Below are positions 40,552 to 51,500 of a stretch of 64,000 bases of DNA, in pieces (within the stretch, counting starts at the first letter, position 1; each line of letters begins with the position of its first letter). The translations under genes were made by a program, and so were the position numbers. The stretch spans positions 466,581 through 530,580 of the forward strand of contig NZ_DIIM01000021.1 of the NCBI RefSeq assembly GCF_002420705.1, given 5' to 3'. The notes below the pieces were generated by a model. It was not told where the DNA came from. It ran no database searches and saw nothing but the letters and a program-made list of their open reading frames with translations. Origin of the DNA: Sphingobacterium sp. UBA5670. Lineage in GTDB: Bacteria; Bacteroidota; Bacteroidia; Sphingobacteriales; Sphingobacteriaceae.

Positions 40552-42465
40552 TTAGTGTGTAGGAATGACAGGCAATACATGGCCCTGATCATCAAAATAC
40601 AACCGGTCCATGCATACCTCTCGATTAAATCCCGCAGCATCGCCCATATCGATACCTTTGGGATAATTAAAACGATGGTATACAATATACCATTCGTCTT
40701 TACCTGGAATCTGCAAAATAGAATTATGTCCTGTGCCATAAATGCCTTTAGCAGGGTCTTTTTGCAAGACTAAATTATTTTCTGGAACAGTGATCGGTCC
40801 ATCTGGAGAAGTAGCGGTTCCATAACGTACGCGATAATTTTCACTTCGGGTATCGTCTTCCGACCAAAAGAAATAATAAAGGCCTTTTCGATAGACGACA
40901 TAGGCGCCTTCCCGGAAAGTCTTATCGGGTGTCAACATCTTGATTGTATTTTTTTTAATCGAGATCATATCTTTATTGAGTTCAGCAACAGCCAGGTAGC
41001 CATTCCCCCAATACAAATAGCTTTTTCCAGATTTCGGATCATTAAAAACTGCTGGATCAATCTCTTGTCCTCTTTTTACACCTTCAGGTTTGAAATCTAT
41101 CAGTGGCTTCCCCGAATCCCTGAAGGGACCCGTTGGCAAATCGGCCACCGCAACACCAATCTTTTGGGCCGCTGTAAAATAATAATAGTACTTATAATCG
41201 TTCTTGATTTTCTTTTCCGTAATGGTAGGTGCCCACGCATTTCGAGGTCCCCAAGCAACATCTTTTTTCAGATCCAAAATCACACCTTCATCTTTCCAAT
41301 GACTTAAATCTGTGGAAGAAAAGGTTTTAAAATAATAGCCGCCCCAACCGTCAAAGCCATCACTCGTCGGATAGATATAGTATTTTTTTGTTTTATTGGA
41401 ATAAAGAACATCCGGATCGGCATAATAACCATCCAATACCGGATTCTTTCTGAATGAAAATTCTACATCTTTTGGCTTCCCCCATTTGGAAGTCAAATCC
41501 AAAAGTTCTTGCCTTGAAATAGGAATGATGGTCCCATGACGCGGATGGAAATCCATGTCAATCTGATGGTCGATTACTTTAAACTGATCGAGGTCTTCGG
41601 AGGTACAAAATTGATACTTTCCTTTCCCATAGACATCATACATAAGAATGTATTTATTCGATTGATTGAGTTTGAAAACACTGGATCCCTCTACCGCATC
41701 CTTGGTTTGCTGTTTATAGCCCGGCTGTTCAATCCATTTTCCCGAAGTCAGCGAATCTGTTATCGCCAGCTTAATACCATTGCCATGTCCTTCGGTTTTG
41801 TAAAAAAGGTAGAACAAGCCATTCTTGGCAATAATATCGCCGTCGATACAAGATTTGCCATTTTTGGGAAGAAACAGCACTTTAGGTTCGGTTTCAAAAT
41901 CCGTAAACTCCTTGTTAGCATAAGCATAGTAGATGATATCCGGACCATTTCCGTGCTGCATGGACCAGTACATCATGTATTTACCGACCGAAGGGTCATA
42001 TATAGTCTGTGGTGCCCATACTCTTTTTAACGTTTCCTGACCTTTGAAACGCTGCTGAATATCGATTGCCTGATGAGACCAATGCACAAGGTCTTCGGTT
42101 TTTAGCAGGATCAAACCCCGATTAGAATCCCAGCCTTTGGAGGAGGTCATGTCGGTGAGCACCATATAAAATGTTTTGCCATCTTCGCCACGGAGAATAT
42201 GGGGATCCCGTACACCGCCAGTCTTGCTGATCACCTTCGAATCCAGGATAGGCTGGTTTTCATTCAAGGCTCTGTAGGTATAGCCATCTGTGCTGATCGC
42301 AAAACAAACCGCCTCATCGGCGACAGCATTACCTTTGAAATAGGCAAATAAATAACCTGCGAAATCTTTGTCCGTAGGTCCGCTGCGATAAGTCTGAGCA
42401 AAAACACCGCATGTAGCATGTATTAAAAATAAGGTAACTAAGATTGAAATTTTGTTTTTTTTCAT
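40552..42465 (-). CDS. Tandem glycoside hydrolase family 43 protein
   Basis: Protein of 637 residues with a signal peptide (MKKNKISILVTLFLIHATCG) and two five-bladed propellers of GH43 type. The first (about 25-325) keeps GGVRDPHIL, CIDGDII and AVEGSSVF as candidate base, pKa-modulating Asp and acid Glu; the second (about 345-637) has GYYADPDVL, QEIDPAVF and FREGAYVV. Each domain therefore retains all three acidic positions. GH43 enzymes hydrolyse arabinofuranosides, xylosides or galactosides. It sits in the same PUL as GH2, after the DUF3823 gene and a hairpin. The specificity of the two domains may differ. Confidence 0.88.
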   Translation of the reverse strand: MKKNKISILVTLFLIHATCGVFAQTYRSGPTDKDFAGYLFAYFKGNAVADEAVCFAISTDGYTYRALNENQPILDSKVISKTGGVRDPHILRGEDGKTFYMVLTDMTSSKGWDSNRGLILLKTEDLVHWSHQAIDIQQRFKGQETLKRVWAPQTIYDPSVGKYMMYWSMQHGNGPDIIYYAYANKEFTDFETEPKVLFLPKNGKSCIDGDIIAKNGLFYLFYKTEGHGNGIKLAITDSLTSGKWIEQPGYKQQTKDAVEGSSVFKLNQSNKYILMYDVYGKGKYQFCTSEDLDQFKVIDHQIDMDFHPRHGTIIPISRQELLDLTSKWGKPKDVEFSFRKNPVLDGYYADPDVLYSNKTKKYYIYPTSDGFDGWGGYYFKTFSSTDLSHWKDEGVILDLKKDVAWGPRNAWAPTITEKKIKNDYKYYYYFTAAQKIGVAVADLPTGPFRDSGKPLIDFKPEGVKRGQEIDPAVFNDPKSGKSYLYWGNGYLAVAELNKDMISIKKNTIKMLTPDKTFREGAYVVYRKGLYYFFWSEDDTRSENYRVRYGTATSPDGPITVPENNLVLQKDPAKGIYGTGHNSILQIPGKDEWYIVYHRFNYPKGIDMGDAAGFNREVCMDRLYFDDQGHVLPVIPTH

Positions 42466-42513
42466 GAAGGTTTATTAGAATAAATAAGCATTAGACCATT
42501 TTTTTACCTCTAA

Positions 42514-42540
42514 AAGCCACGGGATATGATCCCGCGGCTT
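42514..42540 (-). terminator. Hairpin inside the PUL, after the DUF3823 gene
   Basis: Stem AAGCC-AC-GGG/CCC-GC-GGCTT (42514-42540) followed on the minus strand by four T. It lies between the SusC/SusD/DUF3823 genes and the GH43/GH2 genes and may lower expression of the latter rather than stop it. Confidence 0.6.
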
Positions 42541-42572
42541 CGTAATGCGACAATTTTACTTGCTGTTACCAC

Positions 42573-43250
42573 CTATTTTAAAGCTATTTTTTGAACTGCC
42601 GTATAGTAGTACTCTCCGGATACAGTAGCCTTCACCCCTATTCGGGCAAACACATAATCGAGGTTTTTCAAATTGTCCGGCAACTCTCCTACGATGCTCG
42701 TCGGTTGACCAAAAGCAACGTTAGCCAAGTTGGCATCTACCCGTAGCTCGCGTTGTACCTGATCTGTTAAGATAGATTTGCCGAGGTAAAGACGCACAAA
42801 CTCCAAATTTGCCGTACCTACTATCCTGTTAACCGTAAAGTTAGCAGTAATACTGTTATTATTTTTTTGAAAAGACTCGTTTGTAACGGTGAAATATGGT
42901 GTTACAGGCACATCAATTGTCGTATTGCCCTTCACTTGCACCAAAACCGTATCGGTCGCCTGTTGTAGCCATGGTGAATCTCCTTTACGCACTAATTTGT
43001 ATTCGCCATCAAAAAGACTGACAGAAAAAGAGCCGTCTTGGTCAAAATATATGGGTATTGCTGAGCGAAGCGGATACCCATCCTGCCACAGTTCCAATTG
43101 AGGACCATTATTCCGAACGCCAATCGCCTTTCCTTCATAAACAACACGTCCCGAAAGCGTTGATTTTGGGGCTTCAAAATTATCATATTCACAACCTACA
43201 ACGAGTAGACTTGCAAAAGCTACTAATAAGCTTAAAAATTTTATATTCAT
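42573..43250 (-). CDS. DUF3823 lipoprotein (PUL surface protein)
   Basis: Lipoprotein of 225 residues: LVVGC lipobox with Cys20. The DUF3823 pattern follows: FEAPKSTLSGRVVYEGKAIGVRNNGPQLELWQ and VQKIALK at the end. DUF3823 proteins are commonly encoded directly after SusD in PULs and are thought to sit on the cell surface and bind glycan like SusE/F. It starts 12 bases after the SusD stop codon. Confidence 0.88.
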   Translation of the reverse strand: MNIKFLSLLVAFASLLVVGCEYDNFEAPKSTLSGRVVYEGKAIGVRNNGPQLELWQDGYPLRSAIPIYFDQDGSFSVSLFDGEYKLVRKGDSPWLQQATDTVLVQVKGNTTIDVPVTPYFTVTNESFQKNNNSITANFTVNRIVGTANLEFVRLYLGKSILTDQVQRELRVDANLANVAFGQPTSIVGELPDNLKNLDYVFARIGVKATVSGEYYYTAVQKIALK

Positions 43251-43262
43251 GGTACAAGTAGA

Positions 43263-45113
43263 TTAATGGAATGGATTTCTAACTATCTTAGGATTTTTAT
43301 TAATTACATCCTGACTAATGGACGCATAATAGTTGGCCATACGGAAAAAGCGTGCCTTTCTGAAACGCGCAGGTCTCACCCGTTCATAGATATACTTACC
43401 GTCATCGGCATGCCCTGGACGCACGACGCGATAGGCATATAGTCCATATACAACAGCGTTGGGATCATTTTCAGATCCGTCCCACACCAAATGTGCAATA
43501 CGCCATCTTTTAAGATCATAATAACGATGATCTTCGAAGGCAAGTTCGACACGGCGCTCATTGCGGATGATATCCATCGTTAGGTTACTAACGCTATTGG
43601 CCGGAAATCCTGCTCTTTCCCGTAATTTATTGACATAAGTTCTTGCGTCGACAGTTTGCCCCAGCTCAAATGCAGCTTCTGTCGCATTGAGATAAATTTC
43701 ACCAAGACGAAACCACGGCCACCAGTTAGCTGCGGATGTACCGCGTGTACTGGCTGCCGGTGCATCACTGACAAATTTCCGAATATAGAAACCAGTATTA
43801 CTAACGTCCTGCGCATCATACAACGGTCCATCAAAGCCGGTCCACAAACCGCCACTCGCATAATTTTGTCCCAATTGTGGTGCCGCCGTAAACTGGTAAG
43901 CTCCATTCGCCCCCCAAGTTGCTACTCCAGCTTGAATACTCACTGCACGTCCCCGGAATGAAGTTCCCGGATAAATCACTGTACCAAACAATCGGGCATC
44001 TTTATTCGCAAAAATATCATTGATATTTTGATAGGCTACGTAATTTCCTGCGCTGTTTTTATCATGTAGTGTACCTTTGCTACCATCTAAGTAATCAAAA
44101 CTTTCCACGAGGCTCAAGGACGGTGAAATCGTCGATGACGACTCATTGTCTTCGGTCAGACTTCTGACAATATTGTCATAAGCAAAGCGGTGAACTTTCA
44201 GACTCGTTACAAAATCCTTTGCAAAGATGACCTCAGCACCAGTTTTCTTATTGAGCATATCGTAAAAATTGGCGCCTTTGTCCGCATTCTCATTGTAAAG
44301 CACATAGGGACCATTCATAATTTCCTTGGAAGCAGCCAGCGACTTGGTATAATACCCCGTAGCCATATTGGCAGGAATCCCCACTTCTCCACCTGCTGTC
44401 GTTATCGGTGAGGCCATTAGATTATTATATTTAGCAATGGATGCCGCATAAAGCATTGCCCGACTTTCCAACGCTAAAGCTGTATACTTGTTGGCCCTGG
44501 TCTTACTGGCATTATAGACGGCTAGATCTTCCTTGATCTCTTCCAGTTCTTTGTAAATAAAATCGTAGACTTCATACTCCTTGGCCCGCGCCACCTGCAA
44601 TGGTGTTGGATCGCCGCTAAAGTCATAGAGAAGTTGTGTAGTGACAATCGGAACCCCACCCATGCGTTTGACGAGTTCGAAGTAAACGAAAGCGCGGATG
44701 AAGCGTAATTCGGCTTTATACTGCTTGCGTTGTGCATCAGACAATTGTGTACTGAACTGATCGATGTTTTCTAGGGAAAGGTTCAGGTCCCGAATAAGCC
44801 CATAGTCCCAATAGCGACCGTAATCGTCGCCAAATTGATAATCATTGCGCCAATTTTGATCGCGATGTCCAGACCACATCGCATCGTCCAACTCAGTCAT
44901 TCCTCCTGTATTAAAAACACCATGTAGCGTTGGCATTCTATCGTAATAATTGGCGACGAGTGAGGTCAACAGCTTCGGATCGTTCCAAAGCTGCGCATCG
45001 GTGATCAACGACTTTGAATCCCGGTCAAACCAGTCGTCGTGATTGCAGCTGCTCAACGTGGACAAGGTCAATAAAGCAACTCCTATATAGGTAAGTTTAA
45101 ATCGTAGTTTCAT
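43263..45113 (-). CDS. RagB/SusD family nutrient-binding outer-membrane lipoprotein
   Basis: Lipoprotein of 616 residues: LSSC lipobox with Cys23, then the SusD all-helical TPR fold with an N-terminal SusD-like domain (about 30-230; LRFIRAFVYFELVKRMGGVPIVTTQLL) and a C-terminal RagB/SusD domain (about 300-616; WWPWFRLGEIYLNATEAAFE, NKLRERAGFP, IRNERRVELAFEDHRYYDLKRW). It binds the glycan at the surface and closes over the SusC channel. It starts one base after the SusC stop codon, so the pair is co-translated. Confidence 0.96.
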   Translation of the reverse strand: MKLRFKLTYIGVALLTLSTLSSCNHDDWFDRDSKSLITDAQLWNDPKLLTSLVANYYDRMPTLHGVFNTGGMTELDDAMWSGHRDQNWRNDYQFGDDYGRYWDYGLIRDLNLSLENIDQFSTQLSDAQRKQYKAELRFIRAFVYFELVKRMGGVPIVTTQLLYDFSGDPTPLQVARAKEYEVYDFIYKELEEIKEDLAVYNASKTRANKYTALALESRAMLYAASIAKYNNLMASPITTAGGEVGIPANMATGYYTKSLAASKEIMNGPYVLYNENADKGANFYDMLNKKTGAEVIFAKDFVTSLKVHRFAYDNIVRSLTEDNESSSTISPSLSLVESFDYLDGSKGTLHDKNSAGNYVAYQNINDIFANKDARLFGTVIYPGTSFRGRAVSIQAGVATWGANGAYQFTAAPQLGQNYASGGLWTGFDGPLYDAQDVSNTGFYIRKFVSDAPAASTRGTSAANWWPWFRLGEIYLNATEAAFELGQTVDARTYVNKLRERAGFPANSVSNLTMDIIRNERRVELAFEDHRYYDLKRWRIAHLVWDGSENDPNAVVYGLYAYRVVRPGHADDGKYIYERVRPARFRKARFFRMANYYASISQDVINKNPKIVRNPFH

Positions 45114-45114
45114 G

Positions 45115-48100
45115 TTAAAAAGTCATATTAAATCCAACCATAAATACCCTTTGCTGTGGATATACTACTGCAGCTCTGGCTTCGATCTCAGGATCAATCT
45201 GGTAGTCTTTGACATTGTCAAAGGATATCAAATTTGAAGCGTTGATATAGAACCGTATTTTTTCGGCCTTTATCTTTTGGATCCATGCTTTTGGTAAATT
45301 GTATCCAACTTCCAGGTTGCGGACACGGAGGTAACGTACATTGGTCAACCAAAAATCACTATTTTTACTATTTGGGCCCGAGTTGCCGTTACGAATCGCC
45401 GGATAGCGTCCCGGAATCCATTCGCTATTTGGATCATAAGGGTCTTTGCGATGCCACCTATCTTCAAGTAGGTAGGCTGGAGAATTACCCCCGCCATGAA
45501 AGGCATTACGTAATTCATAATCCTGAAACCAAGATTGCACTGCACCACCGGCTAGATCAATATTTAAGTTGATTCCCTTCCAGTCAAGTCCTATCCGACC
45601 ACCAAAACTCATCATCGGTGCCCAACCCGTCGGATAACCGATCGGACGCTGATCCATATCATTGATAACCCCATCACCGTTTACATCTTTGTAAATCAAA
45701 TCACCAGGGAGCTGTGTTCTGTTGTTCTGACCATCATTATTGATCGGATGGTTGCGGATCTCTTCTTCCGACTGGAATCTTCCGACCACCTGATACCCCC
45801 ACCATACACCGCCCCAGCGGTCTTCAATCGAGTTACGGTATTCATTCCACGAATTACTGAAACGAGGCTTATAGGTTTCTAGATCACGATAACGTGAAAA
45901 AGTCATATTCCCACTGACAACGTAGTTAAGCTCACCGACCTTATCGGTATAGGTAATGATACCTTCGGCTCCATAATAGCCATTCTTACCGAGGTTTTCA
46001 TTGGGAAGGTCATAACCGATTTCAGCTGGTAATAGGACATCGTATCGTTTGCCAGGATATCCAGTACGGATAATTTTAAAGATATCGGCCGTCAATGTCA
46101 GCTTATTTTTCAGCAGTGTCGCATCGATACCCATGTTATAATTGGTGTTTTTAACCCAGGAGAGGTTGCGAACTGGTAAACCTCTAGGCTGTACCCCGGG
46201 CACATAGGCTCCGTCTAAGACAGCACTTCCAGCCGCCCAATTATATCCGGCAAGGTAATCATGCATTCCCACACCCTCTTCAAGTCCTGTTTGTCCGATC
46301 GAACCACGGATTTTAAGGTCACTAACCACAGATTTTAAGGGTTTAAAGAATCCTTCATCCGAAATACGCCAACCTACCGATGCTCCTGGAAACAATCCCC
46401 AGCGTTTACCTTCATAATATTTAAAGGACCCATCATAACGGCCCAGTACCTCCAGAAGATACTTGCCCTTGTAGTTGTAATTGATACGGCCAATATATCC
46501 AGCCCGAGCCTCGTAAGCCCATTCATCGGCCAAACTATTGAGCTCCGACAGTCTTAACAACGGAATATAATTGTTTGAAGGATTTGCCCCCAATGCCTTC
46601 AAGGTACGGTCCCAATCCGAACGCTCATAACCTATCATTCCCGCAAAAGTGTGATCGCCGATCTGCTTGTTGTAGTCGATTTGGAACTGTGCAAAGCGAG
46701 AAACAATCTCCCTCGTGGTATCGTAACGCCAGCCAGCATCACTTCCACCAGTACGCTTATAGGCATTATTTTCGTACCGATATACATCATAGGTATATTG
46801 GAAGCCTTCAAATTTATTGTTGGTATAATTGTAAGAAACAGTTCCTTTTGCCGACAACCCAAAATTTGTCTTATAGGCCGCAAAGAGATTCACATTTCCA
46901 GCAAGGTATTTATTGTCTTTATAGCCGGCGATATCGCGACTAAAGAGAGCTGGGTTATAGGGAAAATCATTGGTATGATTGATATACGCTGGATTGTCAT
47001 TTGCATAGGGCCCTACAGTCGGTCTATTTTTCATAATGGCCAAAATAGACGAGAAGTATCCATCCCCACCTGGTAAGCCAACATCCTGTGTGCCCTCATG
47101 TCTTCCTGAAATCTGCGTACCGACAGTAAGTCCTTTGAGTACCTCAGCTTCCATATTGGCCTGAAAATTGGTTCGCTTATAATTGAAGTCCTTGATCATT
47201 GCATCCTGATTAAGGTGGCCCAACGACAGGAAGTAATTGGATTTTTCATTTCCACCGGTGACATTCGCATTGATGTATCGCTGTGGAATATTCTTACGGA
47301 TCACCATATCATAATAATCATAACCTTGGTAGCCAGGTTCTGTTCCAGCCTGCCATTTAGCCAATTCTTCAGGCGTATAAACCGTCCTCGGATCGCGGTT
47401 TTCATTCTGCGCAGCCTCCACCAATCCAAGCGTGTATTGTTTCGCGTTTGCCATGGTCGGAAAACGTGTCAAATTTTGCCAGCCTTGGTAGCCATTAATA
47501 TTGATTTTTGCACTTTCTCCCTTTGCGCCTTTTTTGGTGGTAATCAATACAACACCTCTGGAAGCACGGAATCCATATACTGCCGCTGCGGCATCTTTCA
47601 GAATAGAGATACTCTCAATATCTTCGAGATTCAGCGAATTAAAGATATCTGCTCCAGAGCCATTCTGTGTACCAACCCAGTCAGTACCTTCCTGACCTCC
47701 ATAAGCAACCCCATCAATTACATATAATGGCGAGCCCATATTGCGGATTTCGATCGCTGCACCACGACCGGGACGCGCATCTTTGGCACGCACGGAGATC
47801 CCCTGCACCTTCCCTGCCAAAGCCCCAGCAGTCGTCGTCGATGATGACCGTACAATATCCTCTGATTTGATATTGCTTACCGCCCCTGTAATATTACGTT
47901 TAGACTGTTTACCATAGCCCACAACGACGACATCCTCCAATACATTTTCATCTGCCTCGAGCTGGATTTTTAAATTTGTTGTTCCATCTAACGGAACTCG
48001 ACGAGTTTTATACCCAACAAATGACACGACGAGCGTTCCTTTGCTAGCATTCAGCTCAAATTTCCCCGATTTGTCTGATGAGGTCCCCTTCCCCCCTTCC

Positions 48101-48246
48101 AGGATGAGTACACTCGCGCCAACGATAGGCTCGTTTGCTTTGTTGAAAACTTGTCCCGTAACCTTCTCCTGCGCATACAGCAATGTTGGCATCACGCTCA
48201 ACATGGTGTAAAAAGAAGCAATCTTTAAGTTTTTCATAAATTTCAA
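45115..48246 (-). CDS. SusC/RagA family TonB-linked outer-membrane receptor
   Basis: Protein of 1043 residues: signal peptide, carboxypeptidase-regulatory-like domain (about 28-115; KVTGQVFNKANEPIVGASVLIL), DUF4480-like linker with the TonB-box-like VVVGYGKQSKRN, plug (about 120-250; AGALAGKVQGISVRAKD, SPLYVIDGVAYGG, ISILKDAAAAVYGFRASRGVVLITTKKGAKGE) and a 22-strand barrel ending in MVGFNMTF. This is the transporter subunit of the Sus complex, imports oligosaccharides to the periplasm with TonB energy, and pairs with the SusD one base downstream. Confidence 0.97.
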   Translation of the reverse strand: MKFMKNLKIASFYTMLSVMPTLLYAQEKVTGQVFNKANEPIVGASVLILEGGKGTSSDKSGKFELNASKGTLVVSFVGYKTRRVPLDGTTNLKIQLEADENVLEDVVVVGYGKQSKRNITGAVSNIKSEDIVRSSSTTTAGALAGKVQGISVRAKDARPGRGAAIEIRNMGSPLYVIDGVAYGGQEGTDWVGTQNGSGADIFNSLNLEDIESISILKDAAAAVYGFRASRGVVLITTKKGAKGESAKININGYQGWQNLTRFPTMANAKQYTLGLVEAAQNENRDPRTVYTPEELAKWQAGTEPGYQGYDYYDMVIRKNIPQRYINANVTGGNEKSNYFLSLGHLNQDAMIKDFNYKRTNFQANMEAEVLKGLTVGTQISGRHEGTQDVGLPGGDGYFSSILAIMKNRPTVGPYANDNPAYINHTNDFPYNPALFSRDIAGYKDNKYLAGNVNLFAAYKTNFGLSAKGTVSYNYTNNKFEGFQYTYDVYRYENNAYKRTGGSDAGWRYDTTREIVSRFAQFQIDYNKQIGDHTFAGMIGYERSDWDRTLKALGANPSNNYIPLLRLSELNSLADEWAYEARAGYIGRINYNYKGKYLLEVLGRYDGSFKYYEGKRWGLFPGASVGWRISDEGFFKPLKSVVSDLKIRGSIGQTGLEEGVGMHDYLAGYNWAAGSAVLDGAYVPGVQPRGLPVRNLSWVKNTNYNMGIDATLLKNKLTLTADIFKIIRTGYPGKRYDVLLPAEIGYDLPNENLGKNGYYGAEGIITYTDKVGELNYVVSGNMTFSRYRDLETYKPRFSNSWNEYRNSIEDRWGGVWWGYQVVGRFQSEEEIRNHPINNDGQNNRTQLPGDLIYKDVNGDGVINDMDQRPIGYPTGWAPMMSFGGRIGLDWKGINLNIDLAGGAVQSWFQDYELRNAFHGGGNSPAYLLEDRWHRKDPYDPNSEWIPGRYPAIRNGNSGPNSKNSDFWLTNVRYLRVRNLEVGYNLPKAWIQKIKAEKIRFYINASNLISFDNVKDYQIDPEIEARAAVVYPQQRVFMVGFNMTF

Positions 48247-48375
48247 TACGAATTAAACAGTAAATAATACAATCTAGCTGGACAAGACAATATGATGGTA
48301 AACTACGGTCGACTTTGGTTATTTCTTTTGCATCGTTGCCACCCCTATCTAGATTTTATAATTGGATTAATACTT

Positions 48376-48383
48376 CAAACTTA
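48376..48383 (-). promoter_or_regulatory. Candidate -7 element of the SusC promoter
   Basis: On the minus strand TAAGTTTG, an exact TAnnTTTG match, 130 bases upstream of the SusC start. No TTTG lies at the usual distance, which fits a promoter activated by the neighbouring hybrid regulator. Confidence 0.45.
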
Positions 48384-48545
48384 GCCGATTTTACAGCATT
48401 CCATCGTACACAAATCCGTCAAAAAACATATAATTTTTAGTCAAAAACAGCTTTTACAATAAAAAAAAAAGCCTATTTTCTATTTTCAAAAAGCTGATCT
48501 TACTTTTATCGGACTGCCGTGAAAGGTTGATTAATGCAAATAAAT

Positions 48546-48578
48546 ATGCCCCTGTCCATGGAGAAATAACAGGGGCAT
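48546..48578 (-). terminator. Terminator of the HTCS gene
   Basis: A perfect 10-base stem, ATGCCCCTGT (48546-48555) with 48569-48578, 22 bases beyond the regulator's stop codon on the minus strand. Confidence 0.75.
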
Positions 48579-48599
48579 AAATATCTTATGTGTATTCTT

Positions 48600-51500
48600 T
48601 TAATACGCTACCCGGACTTTGTTGTCGGACCGCTGGTATTCGGAAGGTAGCTGGCCAAACTCTTCCTTAAAGCACTGCCGAAAATAAATTGCACTATTGA
48701 TTCCGACCATAAACGATACTTCAGTCACATTATATTTCCCCGTCCGAAGCAGATCCGCGGCCTTATGGATACGTATCTTGCGGACCAGCTGATTGATATT
48801 TTTACCTGTGATACCCTTCAACTTGCGGTATAAGGTAGACTGACTCATATTCATTCGATCAGCGAGGGCAGCAGCATCCAATACCTCATCCTGCATATGC
48901 TGCTCCACAATCTGCATAAAATCCTGAACAAATTCATTTTCTCGCCACAGCTCCTCACGAGGTTTTTGCTCAGTATCGGCGTCTGAATAAGATGATTTGG
49001 TGTTTAAACTTTCCAAAATCAATTCATTGATCTGTTTCTGCCGGCTCAGGAGGTTGTCGATTCGTTTGAAAAGCAAGGCCGCTGTAACGGGCTTGATCAG
49101 ATAGGAGTCTATGCCCAGATCATAGCCCCGTTGTCGGTCTGCATCGGTGTTTTTCGCTGTCAATAGTAATAACGGAATATGACTTGTACTGCGTTCTTGT
49201 TTTAGCTGCTGTACAAGCTGAAAGCCATCCATATCAGGCATCATGATATCACTGATCACCAGATCAGGTATCCGTGCCATCGCCATTTTATAGCCCGCGG
49301 CTCCATTTTCAGCGAGCACGACATCATAATGTCTTTGCAGGGTACTTCCAAGATATCCACGAAGCTCTGAATCATCCTCGACCAATAAAATCAAGGGACG
49401 TTGCGAAGCTGTGGGCGGTTCGCTTTCCTGTGCGACAACTTGATTGACTTTTAGCTTGACCGTAAATGTGGTGCCTAGCCCTAAAGTACTGCTCACCTCC
49501 ACCTTTCCATGATGTATTGCAACAAGTTCCTTGACCAATGCGAGGCCAATACCCGTTCCTTGCGTACCTGTTCCTGGAATCTGATAATACTTTTCAAAAA
49601 TCCGCTCAATATCTTCTTCGGCAATACCAGGCCCAGTATCTTCTACAGACAATACGGCCCAGTGATTTAAATCTGTACCTTCGTAGCGCAAGTTTAGTTT
49701 AATATAGCCCGATGCCGTGTATTTATAAGCATTCGACAATAAATTGTCTACAATCAATTGCACGATTTCTGCATCAAACAACGTACGAATATCCTCTCCG
49801 GGGAGTTCAGACAACACGCGAAGGCCAGGCTTGTGATTCAATGTTTTATATTTATGCGTAAGATCTGCAAGCATTTCCCCCAAGGATCCAGCTTCGGGTA
49901 CAAAGGGTTTAAATTGCGATTCCACCTTCCGAAACTCCAAAAGCTGGTTGACCAATGCGAAAAGCCGATTGGCACTTTTCTGAACCGTCTGAACCATTGC
50001 ACGGTGTTTCTCATTAAGCTGTTTTTCTTGCGACAGATCCTCAAGCGGTCCTAGGATCAACGTTAGAGGTGTGCGTAATTCATGGGTGATATGCGTATAG
50101 AAGTTCATCCGCTCGACATGCAGCTGTTCGTCCTGTAGATGTTGTCGCTCTTTAAATTTTAGTTCCGATTCGGCTTTCATCCTTTTGAAATAAAAGGAAA
50201 TGATCACATATCCAATCAGAAGTACGAGTAATATATAAAATACCTTAGCAGGTAAGCTTAAATAAAAAGGTGGCGTGATCTTAATAAGCAGCCGTTGGTA
50301 CTCTTGTGACCACTGACCGTTTTTCATGCGTGTACGAATGAGCAGCTCGTGCTCACCATAGGGAATATTACGAAAATCGAGGTTTGTCTCATTGCCCAGA
50401 AAAATCCACTCATTATTGAATCCTTCCAGTTGGTACCCAAATTCAACCAATCCTTCCAAAGCAAAATCCATGACAGCAAGTTCGATGCGAAAACTATTTT
50501 CATCATAATTGAGCGCAATAGTTTTTGTGGCCGAGGGATATTTATCAACCTGCGCATTAGATTCGCCCGATCGAAAAACAATAAATCGGCTCACGCTTAC
50601 TGGCGATGTGGGTAAATCGGATGGAATATCTGTGGGATTGAAATAACACATTCCTTCCTGCATCCCAAAATACAGTCGTCCTTCTGAATCCTTTCCCACG
50701 CTTCCATTGATAAAGCCTCCCAATGGTAAACCAAAGGATTGGTCGTAGAGGAGGAAACGTCTTTCTTGAGGAACATAGCGCAGCATACCCGATTTGGTTG
50801 CGCACCAAATATTTCCGGTCTGATCCTCCGCAAGGCCATTGACAAACAGCCAAGCGTTGCCTCCCGGCGGCAACAATACCGCGAGATCACCAATCTTCTT
50901 ACCCGCATCCTGCATGGCCAATCCGTGGTTTGTAGCGATCCAAATATTATTACCGCTATCTCGTAGTAAATGATTAATTGTATTATTGCGCAATCCACTC
51001 TTATTGTCCATCTTACGAAGCAGTTTACGGTCAGAATTATACACATAGAGTCCTTGCCCATAAGTTCCTACCCACATATTGTGCTGACCATCTTCTACAA
51101 GCGTTCGTGGTGCGTAATCACCAAGCATAGGCTTATTGATCAGAAGCTTCTGAATATGATGTGTCACTCCATCGTATATAAAGAGCCCCTGATGGGCAGC
51201 AATCCAAATGTGCCCCAAATGATCCTCATATATCGCACGAACTTCGGTCACCGACTCACCTAAATCGACCCTATGCCAATGGGACGATCCAGCATATTGG
51301 ACAACAATCCCACCCTTGCGCAATCCCATCCAGACATGCTGATGTTGGTCTTTAAAAGTCGTAAGAATAAAATCGTCGGGCAGTCCATTTTTTCGGGTAA
51401 TCTGTCGTAACAATTGTCCTTCGGAATTCATTTCTACTATACCCGAGCCCTCCGTGACCAGTCGCATCGCCCGATTTTCACCACCTAATACATTACTTAC

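Larger units (their letters stand above)
48247..48599. other. PUL regulatory region between SusC and the HTCS gene
   Basis: About 350 bases upstream of susC, and downstream of the hybrid regulator gene, which is also transcribed leftward. It holds the HTCS terminator (48546-48578) and a likely -7 promoter element (48376-48383). No gene is visible. Confidence 0.6.
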
